From NCBI RefSeq assembly GCF_014529945.1, contig NZ_JACVFB010000001.1:1054001-1118000 (forward strand): a DNA stretch of 64,000 nt, read 5' to 3'. The notes beneath the pieces are model-generated. The model was not told the DNA's origin, made no database searches, and worked only from the letters and a program-made list of their open reading frames with translations. Below, in pieces: positions 43,593 to 52,938 of the stretch (positions are counted from its first letter, which is position 1; each line of letters begins with the position of its first letter). Origin of the DNA: Chitinophaga varians (GTDB lineage Bacteria > Bacteroidota > Bacteroidia > Chitinophagales > Chitinophagaceae). The position numbers and the translations under genes are program-made.

Positions 43593-46109
43593 ATGAAAAA
43601 AAACTGTCTTACGATCATAGTCACCTTGTGGCTGACCGGCTTCTGCGTATCTACCGCCATGGGCGCCACGGAATCCTGGATTCGGATTAATCAGCTCGGA
43701 TATCTGCCCGGAGGGGTTAAAGTGGCGGTATGGGCCAGCAAAAGCGCAACGTTGCCGGCCACTTTCCAGCTGGTGGATTCGGCCAGCGGTAAAGCTGTTT
43801 TCACGGCCGGCACCGGCAAGCCCTTTGGCCGCTATGGGCCTTTTCGTGAAACAGCGCGACTGGATTTCAGCAGCTGGAAACAAACAGGCACCTTTTACCT
43901 GAAAGCAGGGGAGGCCCGGTCACCTTACTTTCGTATAGCCGCCGACGTATACGCCGGCGCGGCCGACTTTACCCTGCGGTATATGCGGCAACAGCGATCG
44001 CTGTTTAATCCTTTCCTGAAAGACTCCTGCCATACCCATGACGGCTATACGTTGTACGGCCCCATGCCCGACAGTACCCACCTCGATGTGGCCGGCGGAT
44101 GGCATGATGCCAGCGACTACCTCCAGTATTCCACCACATCGGCCAATGCTACCTACCATCTGCTGGCGGCATACCGCGATTTTCCGCAGGTGTTCGGCGA
44201 CCGCTACGCGGCCAACGGACTGGAAGGCGGCAACCAGGTGCCCGACATCCTCGATGAAGCACGCTGGGGCCTCGACTGGCTGCTTAAAATGCACCCCCGC
44301 GAAAACTGGCTATTCAACCAGATCGCGGATGACCGCGATCATAACGGGATGCGCCTCCCCAAAGAGGACCCTTTCTACGGAAGAGGATTTGAACGGCCGG
44401 TATATTTCTGCTCCGGCCAGCCACAGGTACGGGGCAAATTCATGAACCAGACCACCGGCGTGGCCTCTACGGCCGGTAAGTTCTCCAGCGCTTTCGCCCT
44501 CGGATACGACCTGCTGAAAAATAAGGACGCCGCTTATGCCGCTGTTCTCCGCAAAAAAGCACTGACCGCCTACAATATGGGCCGCAAACAACCGGGCGTA
44601 TGCCAGACCGCCTCCGTAAAGTCGCCCTACATCTATGCAGAAGACAATTGGGTGGATGACATGGAACTGGCTGCGGCCTCACTGTACCGGCTAAACGGAA
44701 AGGATGACTACCGTCAACAGGCCGAGGACTATGCCGCACAGGAAAAAGTAACGCCCTGGCTGGGAAAGGACACCGCGCATCATTATCAATGGTACCCCTT
44801 CATCAATCTGGGACACTATGAGCTGGCCCGACAGTTAAAAGGCGCCTCCCGGCAAACCATCACCGGTTATTACCAAACCGGCATCGACCAGGTATGGCAG
44901 CAAGCGAAGGGCAACGCCTTCTATCGTTATATTCCCTTTATCTGGTGCAGCAACAACCTCACCACCGCTTTCGCTATTCAGTGCTACTGGTACCGGCAGT
45001 TGACCGCCAGTAATGCCTATGCGGAATTGGAACAGGCTAACTTCGACTGGCTCTTTGGCTGTAACCCCTGGGGCACCAGCATGGTGTACGGGCTGCCCGC
45101 CCATGGCGATACACCGGAAGATCCACACTCCGCTTTTAGTCACCTGGGACATTACCCGGTAGATGGCGCCCTGGTAGACGGTCCGGTATATACCAATATC
45201 TATAAAAACCTGATCGGCATTCAACTGTCTAAACCAGACGGCTATGCGGATTTTCAAAGCGACCTCGCTGTATACCACGATGATTTTGGCGACTACAGCA
45301 CCAACGAACCCACCATGGACGGCACGGCTTCGCTGATTTATCTGTTGGCCGCTATGGCCCAGGAAGGCCGCAACCAGGGCGGTGTTGTGCCGGCTAACGG
45401 TGCCGCACATACGTATGCCTCGGGCGCGATTGTTCGCGGCGATACCAGCCGCAAAACACTGACGCTCGTTTTTACCGGCGATGAATTTGCAGATGGCGGC
45501 CAGGTAATACGGCGCGTACTAAAACAACAAAAAGTACCGGCCGCTTTTTTTCTGACAGGGAAGTTCTACGCCAATCCCGCGTTTCAGCCGCTGGTAAAAC
45601 AACTGAAGGCGGATGGCCACTACCTCGGGCCGCATTCAGATCAGCATCCGCTGTATTGCGACTGGCAAAAACGCGATAGCCTGTTGATCACACAGACAGC
45701 TTTTGAAAAAGATCTCGCTGCCAATTATCGCAAGATGCAGGCATTCGGTATCACCAAAAATGCCGCTCACTATTTTTTGCCACCTTATGAATGGTACAAC
45801 GATACCATCGCACAATGGACCCGCAAGGCAGGGCTGCAACTGGTGAACTTCACGCCAGGTACACGTTCCAACGCCGACTACACCACGCCGGCTATGAAAG
45901 GGTACCGCTCTTCGGCAGAGATCTATCAGTCCATTCTGCAATATGCCGACAAGCAGCCGGCAGGACTGAATGGGTTTATGCTCCTGCTGCACATCGGCAC
46001 CGATCCGGCCCGCACCGATAAATTTTATAACCGCCTCGATGAACTGATCACTGACCTGAAAAAACGAGGGTATCAGTTTGTCTCTATCGGTCAGCTACTA
46101 CATGAATAA
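43593..46109 (+). CDS. GH9 glycoside hydrolase fused to a polysaccharide deacetylase domain
   Basis: An 838-residue exported protein. After a signal peptide (to about residue 24) comes an N-terminal Ig-like domain (SWIRINQLGYLPGGVKVAVWAS), then a GH9 catalytic domain with the nucleophile region GGWHDASDY (Asp172, Asp175), FGCNPWGTSMVYG, and general acid Glu571 in STNEPTMDG. From about residue 620 a NodB-like deacetylase domain follows: TGDE (627-630) where classical members have TFDD, HSDQH (680-684) for metal, and LPPYEW instead of RxPYG. The fusion next to nagA fits cleavage of chitosan-type or partially deacetylated chitin chains rather than cellulose. The altered motifs leave deacetylase activity uncertain. 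Confidence 0.88.
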   Translation: MKKNCLTIIVTLWLTGFCVSTAMGATESWIRINQLGYLPGGVKVAVWASKSATLPATFQLVDSASGKAVFTAGTGKPFGRYGPFRETARLDFSSWKQTGTFYLKAGEARSPYFRIAADVYAGAADFTLRYMRQQRSLFNPFLKDSCHTHDGYTLYGPMPDSTHLDVAGGWHDASDYLQYSTTSANATYHLLAAYRDFPQVFGDRYAANGLEGGNQVPDILDEARWGLDWLLKMHPRENWLFNQIADDRDHNGMRLPKEDPFYGRGFERPVYFCSGQPQVRGKFMNQTTGVASTAGKFSSAFALGYDLLKNKDAAYAAVLRKKALTAYNMGRKQPGVCQTASVKSPYIYAEDNWVDDMELAAASLYRLNGKDDYRQQAEDYAAQEKVTPWLGKDTAHHYQWYPFINLGHYELARQLKGASRQTITGYYQTGIDQVWQQAKGNAFYRYIPFIWCSNNLTTAFAIQCYWYRQLTASNAYAELEQANFDWLFGCNPWGTSMVYGLPAHGDTPEDPHSAFSHLGHYPVDGALVDGPVYTNIYKNLIGIQLSKPDGYADFQSDLAVYHDDFGDYSTNEPTMDGTASLIYLLAAMAQEGRNQGGVVPANGAAHTYASGAIVRGDTSRKTLTLVFTGDEFADGGQVIRRVLKQQKVPAAFFLTGKFYANPAFQPLVKQLKADGHYLGPHSDQHPLYCDWQKRDSLLITQTAFEKDLAANYRKMQAFGITKNAAHYFLPPYEWYNDTIAQWTRKAGLQLVNFTPGTRSNADYTTPAMKGYRSSAEIYQSILQYADKQPAGLNGFMLLLHIGTDPARTDKFYNRLDELITDLKKRGYQFVSIGQLLHE

Positions 46110-46112
46110 GGC

Positions 46113-46139
46113 CCCCCGGACGAAAATCCGGGGTTTTTT
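46113..46139 (+). terminator. Rho-independent terminator of the nagA-GH9 unit
   Basis: CCCCGGA and TCCGGGG form a 7-base stem with a six-base loop and a run of six T, 4 bases after the GH9 stop. Confidence 0.88.
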
Positions 46140-46142
46140 AAT

Positions 46143-46847
46143 TCACCAGTTCCTGCCACTGCTGTAGGCATCGTACTCTATCGGCGAAAGCGGATCTTCC
46201 GGATGATGAAGCAGATATCTGCGCGCTTTTTCACTTTCCTTATGCGGCAGATAAAGAAAGCTGAGAAAACGGTAAGGCCTCCCATGAAAAATTTCTTCCG
46301 CATCTTTGGCCAGGTTAAGACCCACACGGGGAACGGCAAACAGGCGGGCATTGCTGATGTTATTGTACGCAGGAATCGTAGAGATGTCCACCAGTCCGAA
46401 ATATAACGGCTCCTCCCGCATGATGCTGCCAAACTGTTTGAATATTTCGGTGCAGACTTTTAACGGCCCGGCGATGGCACCGGCACGCGAAGGGAGATGT
46501 CGGGTGTCTGCCACCGGCGCAATACCCCGGATGAGAATACCGCCAAACGACTGGTCCGTTGCCAGGGTAATATCCATTCCTGAACCGTGAAAATACCACT
46601 CTCCATTGCTGCTGCGGGGATGCTCGTGTGCATACGCATAGGGGTCATTATGGGTATCACTGCAGTAGTAAAATTCACAATCCACCACCCGGTAAAAATT
46701 TTCTCCTACCCGTAGTAAATGGTCATTCATCAGCATCCCGGCGATGTTCCGGAAAGAAGCGATACAGCTCTCTGTATCCATGTCATCTATGTGCAAGAGG
46801 TCCGTCATACCTGAATTTTTCTGCGAAGAAAATGAATATGACCACAT
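46143..46847 (-). CDS. Uncharacterised 234-residue protein
   Basis: No firm family assignment. The middle (FYRVVDCEFYYCSDTHNDPYAYAHEHPRSS, then EWYFHGSGMDITLATDQSFGGILIRGI and AGPLKVCTEIF) has a faint look of the alkyladenine DNA glycosylase (MPG) fold, in which an ETEAY strand, a MF.G.G segment and an IRA strand occur in that order, but the key motifs are not clear. A second possible start is Met at 46808. It is convergent with the GH9 gene. Confidence 0.65.
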   Translation of the reverse strand: MWSYSFSSQKNSGMTDLLHIDDMDTESCIASFRNIAGMLMNDHLLRVGENFYRVVDCEFYYCSDTHNDPYAYAHEHPRSSNGEWYFHGSGMDITLATDQSFGGILIRGIAPVADTRHLPSRAGAIAGPLKVCTEIFKQFGSIMREEPLYFGLVDISTIPAYNNISNARLFAVPRVGLNLAKDAEEIFHGRPYRFLSFLYLPHKESEKARRYLLHHPEDPLSPIEYDAYSSGRNW

Positions 46848-46883
46848 GATGTTTATGTGTAAAATATGCTGCTGGAAGGTAGA

Positions 46884-46932
46884 TTATAATAACGATTTGT
46901 GAGGATTTTGAGTGCAAGTACCATTATTATAA
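46884..46932. promoter_or_regulatory. Long-spaced inverted repeat upstream of the 234-residue gene
   Basis: TTATAATAA and TTATTATAA are perfect 9-base arms 31 bases apart, 37-85 bases upstream of the minus-strand start. AT-rich; could be an operator or a promoter-region hairpin. The rest of 46848-47131 holds only the terminator below. Confidence 0.3.
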
Positions 46933-47086
46933 GGATCGAAATTTTATCATTAATTGCGCTGCGGGATGTAAGGATGGCGAACGTTTTTGACGGGGTTCAA
47001 CTAATTATTGCTTCTGGTATGCGAAGCCGGTGTGAAATTTTTCGGGCGGACGGTGACAGTTTTTTTGTCCAGGGGTAAATATAGTA

Positions 47087-47116
47087 ACCGGCCGGCAGTA
47101 ACTACTGCCAACCGGT
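47087..47116. terminator. Terminator hairpin after the second SusD gene
   Basis: ACCGG-CC-GGCAG pairs with CTGCC-AA-CCGGT around a six-base loop, 15 bases beyond the SusD stop. No T-run on the minus strand. Confidence 0.55.
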
Positions 47117-47131
47117 CATTGGGTTCATGGA

Positions 47132-48634
47132 TCACGGATTTTGATCTTCCGGATTGATTTTATCATTGGCATCCATCTCGGAAATCGGTATCTGTATCAG
47201 CCAACGGGGATCGGTGGCGGCAATATTCAGCAGATAAGGGTGGTTGCCGGTGCGTACCAGATTACGCTGATAACGTTTCAGGTCGAAATAATACACCCCC
47301 GCTTCACCATACATTTCCTTACGGCGTTCCAGCAATATCAGGTCAATGAGCGCGTCTTTGCCGATAGAAGCAGGCGGTTTTACGGCGGCAGGATCGCGCA
47401 GCGCCTGAATGGCAAACAGCACATCAATCGCTTCGGCCAGCTTGCCCTGCTGCGCGAGGCCCTCAGCCTCTATGAGGTACATCTCCGCGGCACGCATCAC
47501 CAGAATATCCCCGGTAATGGAGGTGGCCAGCCTTGACCTGTACTTGCGGCTGCTCCATCTGCGTGCAGGCGCAGCGGGATTATCTCCGTTGTCGATGAAC
47601 AACGCCCGACGGGCATCAGTGGCACTGTAGCTATTCACGAAATCATTATTGAAGAAAATGTTGCGGTAATAACCACTGTTCACGTCCATAAAACTATATT
47701 GGGAATAATAGGTCAGGCTCTGGTCTTCCGGTACGGGGAATCCCCACATCCATTCAGGATTGCTGAGGTCATTGAATCCGCTGGCATAACTGGTATTGCT
47801 CATCAGCGGGAAGCCATCGCGCGCAGCTTTGGCATTGTCAACAGCTTTCTGCCACAGCGCGGGGTCAGACATGGCCATTTCCTGATATACTTCTGCCAGG
47901 ATGCCCTGCGCAACGTTCTTGTTGATGCGGAACTTCTCAGTCCGGGCATCGGTCAGTTTGGTAGTGGCTTCTTCCAGGTCAGACAGGATCAACTGATATA
48001 CTTCTTTCAATGGTGCACGCGGATTGCCCTTGCTGTCTTTGGAGGCAGGTTCGGTATACAGTGGCACACCGGCGGCATTGGGATTTTTGGCGTAGGTATA
48101 CTGATAAGACCTGGCCAGCCAGAAATACGAGTAGGCACGCAGGGCTTTGGCTTCAGCAATCAACGTTGCCTTTTCCGCATCAGAAGCGCCGGTAATGCCG
48201 GGCGTATATTTGATGATGGCGTTGGCGTTGTTGATGGCCTTGTAAAACATATCCCAGATCTGCCGGGTACGGCTGCCGGTTTGTATACGGCCGGAAGCGT
48301 TTTCTTCCCAGGCTGTTTCCCAGCGCCACCAGGAGCGTAACCCTTCAAACACATCGTTGCCCCTTACTTCATAAAAAAACATGGTGGTCTGTAATCCACG
48401 ACAGGTAAGGTTGCCGCTGTTGTTTGGATCGCCACCGTAACCGTTATAGTTCTCGGAGCGGAAGATCCAGTATATGCCTGTCATAGCGCTTTCGGCGCCG
48501 GCCTTATTGGAGAAGATAATATTGTCGGTCAGGTTCCCGTCTTCCGGAGAGGGAGTATTGAGGAATTCTTTCTTGCAGGCTGAAAGCACCAGCAGCGAAA
48601 GGACGGCGGTGATGATGGTACGTGATAATTTCAT
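47132..48634 (-). CDS. SusD/RagB surface lipoprotein (second pair)
   Basis: A 500-residue ligand-binding partner of the SusC encoded just upstream. Lipobox LLVLSAC; SusD helices (AKALRAYSYFWLARSYQYTY) and the C-terminal block MRAAEMYLIEAEGLAQQG...ERRKEMYGEAGVYYFDLKRYQR are present. The start could also be Met two codons earlier (48640). With no sigma/FecR genes beside the pair, control must come from elsewhere. It lies near nagA and the GH9 fusion but on the opposite strand. Confidence 0.95.
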   Translation of the reverse strand: MKLSRTIITAVLSLLVLSACKKEFLNTPSPEDGNLTDNIIFSNKAGAESAMTGIYWIFRSENYNGYGGDPNNSGNLTCRGLQTTMFFYEVRGNDVFEGLRSWWRWETAWEENASGRIQTGSRTRQIWDMFYKAINNANAIIKYTPGITGASDAEKATLIAEAKALRAYSYFWLARSYQYTYAKNPNAAGVPLYTEPASKDSKGNPRAPLKEVYQLILSDLEEATTKLTDARTEKFRINKNVAQGILAEVYQEMAMSDPALWQKAVDNAKAARDGFPLMSNTSYASGFNDLSNPEWMWGFPVPEDQSLTYYSQYSFMDVNSGYYRNIFFNNDFVNSYSATDARRALFIDNGDNPAAPARRWSSRKYRSRLATSITGDILVMRAAEMYLIEAEGLAQQGKLAEAIDVLFAIQALRDPAAVKPPASIGKDALIDLILLERRKEMYGEAGVYYFDLKRYQRNLVRTGNHPYLLNIAATDPRWLIQIPISEMDANDKINPEDQNP

Positions 48635-48651
48635 GATCATGATTTTTAAGT

Positions 48652-51600
48652 TTACAGCCCTACGTTGATACCGATGGAGAATATTTTATTGGTGGTGGTA
48701 TTGTTACCGCTGGTGGTGGCGTCAATACCGGCTTCCGGGTCTGCGCCTTTAGGTCCGCCGAAGAGGGTGAAGGCATTCTGCAGATCGGCAAAGACACGGG
48801 CATTGCTGATGTGGGCGCGCTTCAACAGCCCTTCGGGAAAACGGTATCCTAATGTGATGTTACGGATACGCATATAGCTCAGGTCATACAGAAAGCGACT
48901 GGAAGTGGCGGCGCTGTTGTCGGCCGTGGTGCTCAGTTTGGGCGTAAGGCCATCGCCGGGGTTCTCGGGGCTCTGCCATCTTTTGTAGATGTCTGTACCG
49001 GCGTTGTTGCCGAAGTTGACCATCCCGTTGCGCAGCGCGGCATAGTCGGCATCATAAAACTTACCGCCGATGGCAAAGGAAGCCAGTACGGTGAAGTCAA
49101 AGTTGCCATAACGAAGCGTGTTGGTGATACCGCCGGTATAGTCGGATAATTTGTTGCCCAGATGATAACGGGTGGCTTCACTGTATTTTTTGGTGGTGAC
49201 TTTATTGCCGGCATTAGTGGCGTCATCTTTATACCACATAGGTTTACCGTCTTTGGGATCTACACCGGCATATTGCGGGATGAACCACTCATACCAGCTG
49301 CCACCAAGGATCTGGTTAGTGCCGGGCGCTACTTCTGTGATCACATTTTTTAGTTTGGTCACGTTAACGGACGTACGCCATTCCAGTTTGGCCGTGCGAA
49401 GGTTAAGGGTGTTCAATTCTATCTCAAAACCGGCGTTTTTAACGCCGCCTACGTTGTCGGAAATAGAGTTGATACCGGTGGAATTAGGCAAGGGCCTGTT
49501 AAACAGCAGGTTGGCAGACCGTCTGTCGAAGTACACAAATGAACCGGTGATACGATCTTTCAGTACGCCGAATTCCACGCCGAGGTCCAGCTGCTTCTGC
49601 GTTTCCCAGCTAAGCGACGGGTTGGCGACGGTATTGATAACGGAACCAGGCGTAGACCCTACATTGGCGCCGGCGGAATAGGTGCCCAGATAAGGGAAGC
49701 TGCCGGGCAGCGCCTGGTTGCCGCTGGTACCATAGCTAGCTTTAAGTTTCAGCTGGCTGAGGAAGTCCACGTTCTCCATAAACGCTTCTTTGTCGAGGTT
49801 CCAGGAGGCGCCGGCTGCATAGAACACGCCCCAGCGCACTTCTTTCGCAAAGCGGGTGGCGCCGTCTGTACGAACGGACAAGCTCAGGTGATATTTATCG
49901 GAAAGGTCGTAGGCGGCACGGGCGAAATAGCTCTGTAACCGGAACGTTTCTTTATACCCTTCGGCGGTGGAAGTGGTGCCATAGCTGGGCTGCGTAGGCT
50001 TGGCATAGGTGAACCCGGTACGCTGGGTGGTGGTGATTTCACTCACGCGGCGGAAAGCTTCCATACCGGCCACCACATTCACATGGTGCTGCCCGAACGT
50101 GTTGTCGTACGTGAAGGCGTTGCTGAAGTTCTGCGCATACAACAGGGTGATGGCGCGGTAGCTCAAACCGCCGCTGGTGGTGCCGTCGCCGTAGAACGGG
50201 TTCCAGAAAGTATTGTTGTCGATCTGGTTGTAGTCGATGGAGTACTGCGATTTAAAGCTGAGTCCTTTGAAAAGGTCTACGCCCACATAGGCGTTACCGT
50301 TAGCTGTCAACCGTTCATAGGTAATGGGGTTGATGCTGGTGGTAGCGGAGGGGTTCTGTCCCTGGTTAAAGAGCCGGTTTTGGGCGGCAGGCCGTGGTAC
50401 GCCTAGCTCGGTGGTGTTGTTACCGAAGTCGAATACTTTGTTGCCGGAACCGTCCAGCAGAAAATCACCGGTTTTCCAGTCACGCAGGTATACCGGGTGA
50501 ATAGGCGCTATGGTGCGGGCAAATCCAATACCGTTGGAGGCGGCGGCGTTGCCCTGATAAGGGTAGTTCTGGTTGGAGTATGCGAGGCTGCTGTTAACGC
50601 CTACCTGTAGCCATTTCACGGGGGTGGCGTCTATTTTGGCGCGACCGGAATAGCGTTTGAATTCGGACTCTTTCTGAAGGCCCTGGTCCTGAATATAACC
50701 GCCGGAGAGGTAGTAGCGGATGGTATTGGCGGCATCGCTGCCGGAGACGTTCATGTTGAGGTCGTGGCGGATACCGGTGCGGGTCATTTCATCCATCCAA
50801 TCGTCGTTCCACAGCATTTTTGCGTTGGGGTCTATCTTACCGTTTTCACCGACAGGCTGTGCTACGTTAAACGGGTTGTATACCAGGCGAGGGGCTACCT
50901 GTTTGCTGGCATAGGCTTCGGGCGTGGGCACGTTGAATTGTGTCAGCAGGGCCGGGTTATCGCGGGCATCATTGCGCAGGGCTTCCCAGGCCATTTCATA
51001 GTACTGGGTGGCGTTGAGTGTGGAGTACTCTTTGATGGCCCTGCGGGAGAAACCAGTCAGGCCGGAGAATTCAAAATGGCTCTTGCCTTTGCCGCGTTTG
51101 GTGGTGATCTGGATGATACCGTTGGCGGCGCGGGAGCCATAGATGGAGGTGGAAGAGGCATCTTTGAGGATGGTGATGTTCTCCACATCGCCGGGGTTGA
51201 TGCTGTTGATGCTGCCGCTATAAGGGGTACCGTCCAGCAGGATCAGCGGGTCGTTGCTGGCGTTGAAGGAGCCGATGCCGCGGATGCGGATAGTGGGATT
51301 TTCTCCCGGCTGGCCGCTGGAGCTGATGGCCAGCACGCCGCTGGCATTACCCTGCAGCACACCGGTGACGGTAGATACCTGCAGGTCTTTGAATTTCTCA
51401 TTGCTGATCACGGCGGCGGTGCCGGTGAAGGCTTGTTTGCGGGTGTTACCATAAGCTGTAATCACCACTTCGCCCAGTTGTTTGTCTTTGCTTTTAAGCC
51501 TGACGATCATACTGTCCTGCGCCCCGGCACGTATCTGTTGCGGTTCGTAGCCGATGGCATAAAATTCCAGCAGGGCACCGGCGGCAACGGCAATGGTAAA

Positions 51601-51780
51601 ACGTCCCTGCTGGTCTGTAGGGACAGCTTTGGCGCCGCCGGTCTGGCGTACAGATACACCGGATAGGGGATGACCGTCATCTGCATCCTTGACGGTCCCG
51701 GATACATTTTTGATTTGGCCGATGGCACCTGTGCACAGACACACCAGGAAAGCCAGCACGAGTAGACATGTTTTTTTCAT
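48652..51780 (-). CDS. SusC/RagA TonB-dependent receptor (second pair, no STN domain)
   Basis: A 1042-residue outer-membrane importer with a signal peptide (to about residue 21), a carboxypeptidase-like domain (VSGTVKDADDGHPLSGVSVRQTGG), a plug (IRIRGIGSFNASNDPLILLDG, VENITILKDASSTSIYGSRAANGIIQITTKRG) and a barrel ending IFSIGINVGL. Unlike the first SusC it lacks the STN signalling domain, so it should not talk to an anti-sigma factor. SusD follows 17 bases downstream in the operon. Confidence 0.95.
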   Translation of the reverse strand: MKKTCLLVLAFLVCLCTGAIGQIKNVSGTVKDADDGHPLSGVSVRQTGGAKAVPTDQQGRFTIAVAAGALLEFYAIGYEPQQIRAGAQDSMIVRLKSKDKQLGEVVITAYGNTRKQAFTGTAAVISNEKFKDLQVSTVTGVLQGNASGVLAISSSGQPGENPTIRIRGIGSFNASNDPLILLDGTPYSGSINSINPGDVENITILKDASSTSIYGSRAANGIIQITTKRGKGKSHFEFSGLTGFSRRAIKEYSTLNATQYYEMAWEALRNDARDNPALLTQFNVPTPEAYASKQVAPRLVYNPFNVAQPVGENGKIDPNAKMLWNDDWMDEMTRTGIRHDLNMNVSGSDAANTIRYYLSGGYIQDQGLQKESEFKRYSGRAKIDATPVKWLQVGVNSSLAYSNQNYPYQGNAAASNGIGFARTIAPIHPVYLRDWKTGDFLLDGSGNKVFDFGNNTTELGVPRPAAQNRLFNQGQNPSATTSINPITYERLTANGNAYVGVDLFKGLSFKSQYSIDYNQIDNNTFWNPFYGDGTTSGGLSYRAITLLYAQNFSNAFTYDNTFGQHHVNVVAGMEAFRRVSEITTTQRTGFTYAKPTQPSYGTTSTAEGYKETFRLQSYFARAAYDLSDKYHLSLSVRTDGATRFAKEVRWGVFYAAGASWNLDKEAFMENVDFLSQLKLKASYGTSGNQALPGSFPYLGTYSAGANVGSTPGSVINTVANPSLSWETQKQLDLGVEFGVLKDRITGSFVYFDRRSANLLFNRPLPNSTGINSISDNVGGVKNAGFEIELNTLNLRTAKLEWRTSVNVTKLKNVITEVAPGTNQILGGSWYEWFIPQYAGVDPKDGKPMWYKDDATNAGNKVTTKKYSEATRYHLGNKLSDYTGGITNTLRYGNFDFTVLASFAIGGKFYDADYAALRNGMVNFGNNAGTDIYKRWQSPENPGDGLTPKLSTTADNSAATSSRFLYDLSYMRIRNITLGYRFPEGLLKRAHISNARVFADLQNAFTLFGGPKGADPEAGIDATTSGNNTTTNKIFSIGINVGL

Positions 51781-52277
51781 GAGCTATGAGGATTTGTTCG
51801 GGAATACATCACAGGTACGGGTTTCCTTACGGCCATAACATCCCCGGAACACCGTCACAGGTGCACTTGTCAAGGGTGATATGAAGACATACAAAGGCCT
51901 GTTCCATTAACGGTAATGGAAGAACGGTGGCCCCTTATAGGCATACCGAAGCCTATCCCGCTACAAAGGGTAGTGGCATAACGGTAATCCCTATACGGGA
52001 AACTACAGCCGTGGTCTCGGAAGGCCCGTGGTTGTTCTGGCGCCGGCTATGACCGGTCTACCGGCATAGCGGGACAATGGCAATACGAATAACTGATTTT
52101 GATTGATGAATTAGGTGATGCTGGCATATGTTCCATGGTGCTACCTATATCGTTGTTGCTCTTCGAGGTGGAACTACAGTCAGTCTACGGGTCAAGTATA
52201 CATATTTTTGCGAAGGGTGCATCCGGCGGGACAATATTTGTACGTATTCAGACAATTATCATTAAATACCAGATAAG
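51781..52277. other. Intergenic region upstream of the second SusC gene
   Basis: About 500 bases with no convincing gene; a 60-codon plus-strand frame at 52099-52281 has no family features. Short inverted repeats are visible, for example ATAGGC/GCCTAT near 51937-51956 and CCC/GGG around TATAC, which suggest a structured leader and promoter for the minus-strand SusC gene. Confidence 0.5.
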
Positions 52278-52307
52278 TTGAGGTGCAAGGGAAATGTTTT
52301 TACTTTG
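52278..52307 (+). promoter_or_regulatory. Possible Bacteroidota promoter just before a start codon
   Basis: TTG at 52278-52280, a 19-base spacer, and TTACTTTG at 52300-52307 resemble the TTTG-N19-TAnnTTTG pattern with one mismatch in the -7 box. Transcription would begin at about the ATG at 52315, giving an almost leaderless message. Confidence 0.4.
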
Positions 52308-52314
52308 CAGTACG

Positions 52315-52938
52315 ATGGACCACGCAGAACAAATAAAACAATTACGGCAGCAGGTGCCTGTCGGCCTGCGCCACGCAGCACTCCTGCTGGAAAAAGCAGG
52401 TGGGGATATCATGGTTGCCCGGCAACTGTTTATACAGGAAATGGAGGCGGTGGTATTGAGCAAAACCACCGCACCGCCGGAGATGGTGTTGCCGCTGCTC
52501 GAACAGCATCAATATGATATACCACGTACATTGGCTGCTTTGGAGGAAGCGCTGTACACTATAACGGAGAGGGTGCTACGAAAAATAAAGAACAGCCCAG
52601 AAGCTGCCATCGACAAAGTGGCGATCGTCATAGAAACAGCTACGCCGCTGCAGCGAAGCTTCTGGCTGCCCCTGGACACCATGACGTTGCCCAATGTCTG
52701 CCAGCAGGCGTTTATGATCATCCACGAATGGCTCTCGTATGAGGACGATGAAGGGTTTGACTCCGCATTGTATTTTCATCGGCAGCTGGTATGTACCACC
52801 ATCCGGGACATGCTGCAATGCCCTGAAGTGGCCACCGCCATCGGGGAGGGGGATGAAGATGCTTTTCGTCGTCACCGCGAAACGCTGATCCAACAACTAT
52901 ACGCGCTGGTAGCCAACAACATCAGTCGTTTCCCGTAA
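52315..52938 (+). CDS. Uncharacterised protein with UBA-like N-terminal segments
   Basis: A 207-residue protein I cannot assign. The segment VPVGLRHAALLLEKAGGDIMVARQLF resembles the UBA-like domain at the start of translation factor EF-Ts (where a similar helix-AGGD-helix occurs), and a second stretch, MVLPLLEQHQYDIPRTLAALEEA, resembles it more loosely. The rest is helical and acidic. No signal peptide. Start at the Met in MDHAEQIKQL; the frame is open seven codons earlier. Its 3' end overlaps the convergent sigma factor gene by 17 bases. Confidence 0.65.
   Translation: MDHAEQIKQLRQQVPVGLRHAALLLEKAGGDIMVARQLFIQEMEAVVLSKTTAPPEMVLPLLEQHQYDIPRTLAALEEALYTITERVLRKIKNSPEAAIDKVAIVIETATPLQRSFWLPLDTMTLPNVCQQAFMIIHEWLSYEDDEGFDSALYFHRQLVCTTIRDMLQCPEVATAIGEGDEDAFRRHRETLIQQLYALVANNISRFP

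Noticed and set aside
42528..43883. A 451-codon open frame on the minus strand
   Set aside because: It runs antisense to nagA and into the GH9 gene, both strongly identified. It is a by-product of GC-rich codon positions.
50764..51666. A 300-codon open frame on the plus strand
   Set aside because: It is antisense to the second SusC gene, where plug-domain motifs are unambiguous.
52099..52281. A 60-codon plus-strand frame before the 207-residue gene
   Set aside because: No family features and no plausible start signal; treated as part of the intergenic region.
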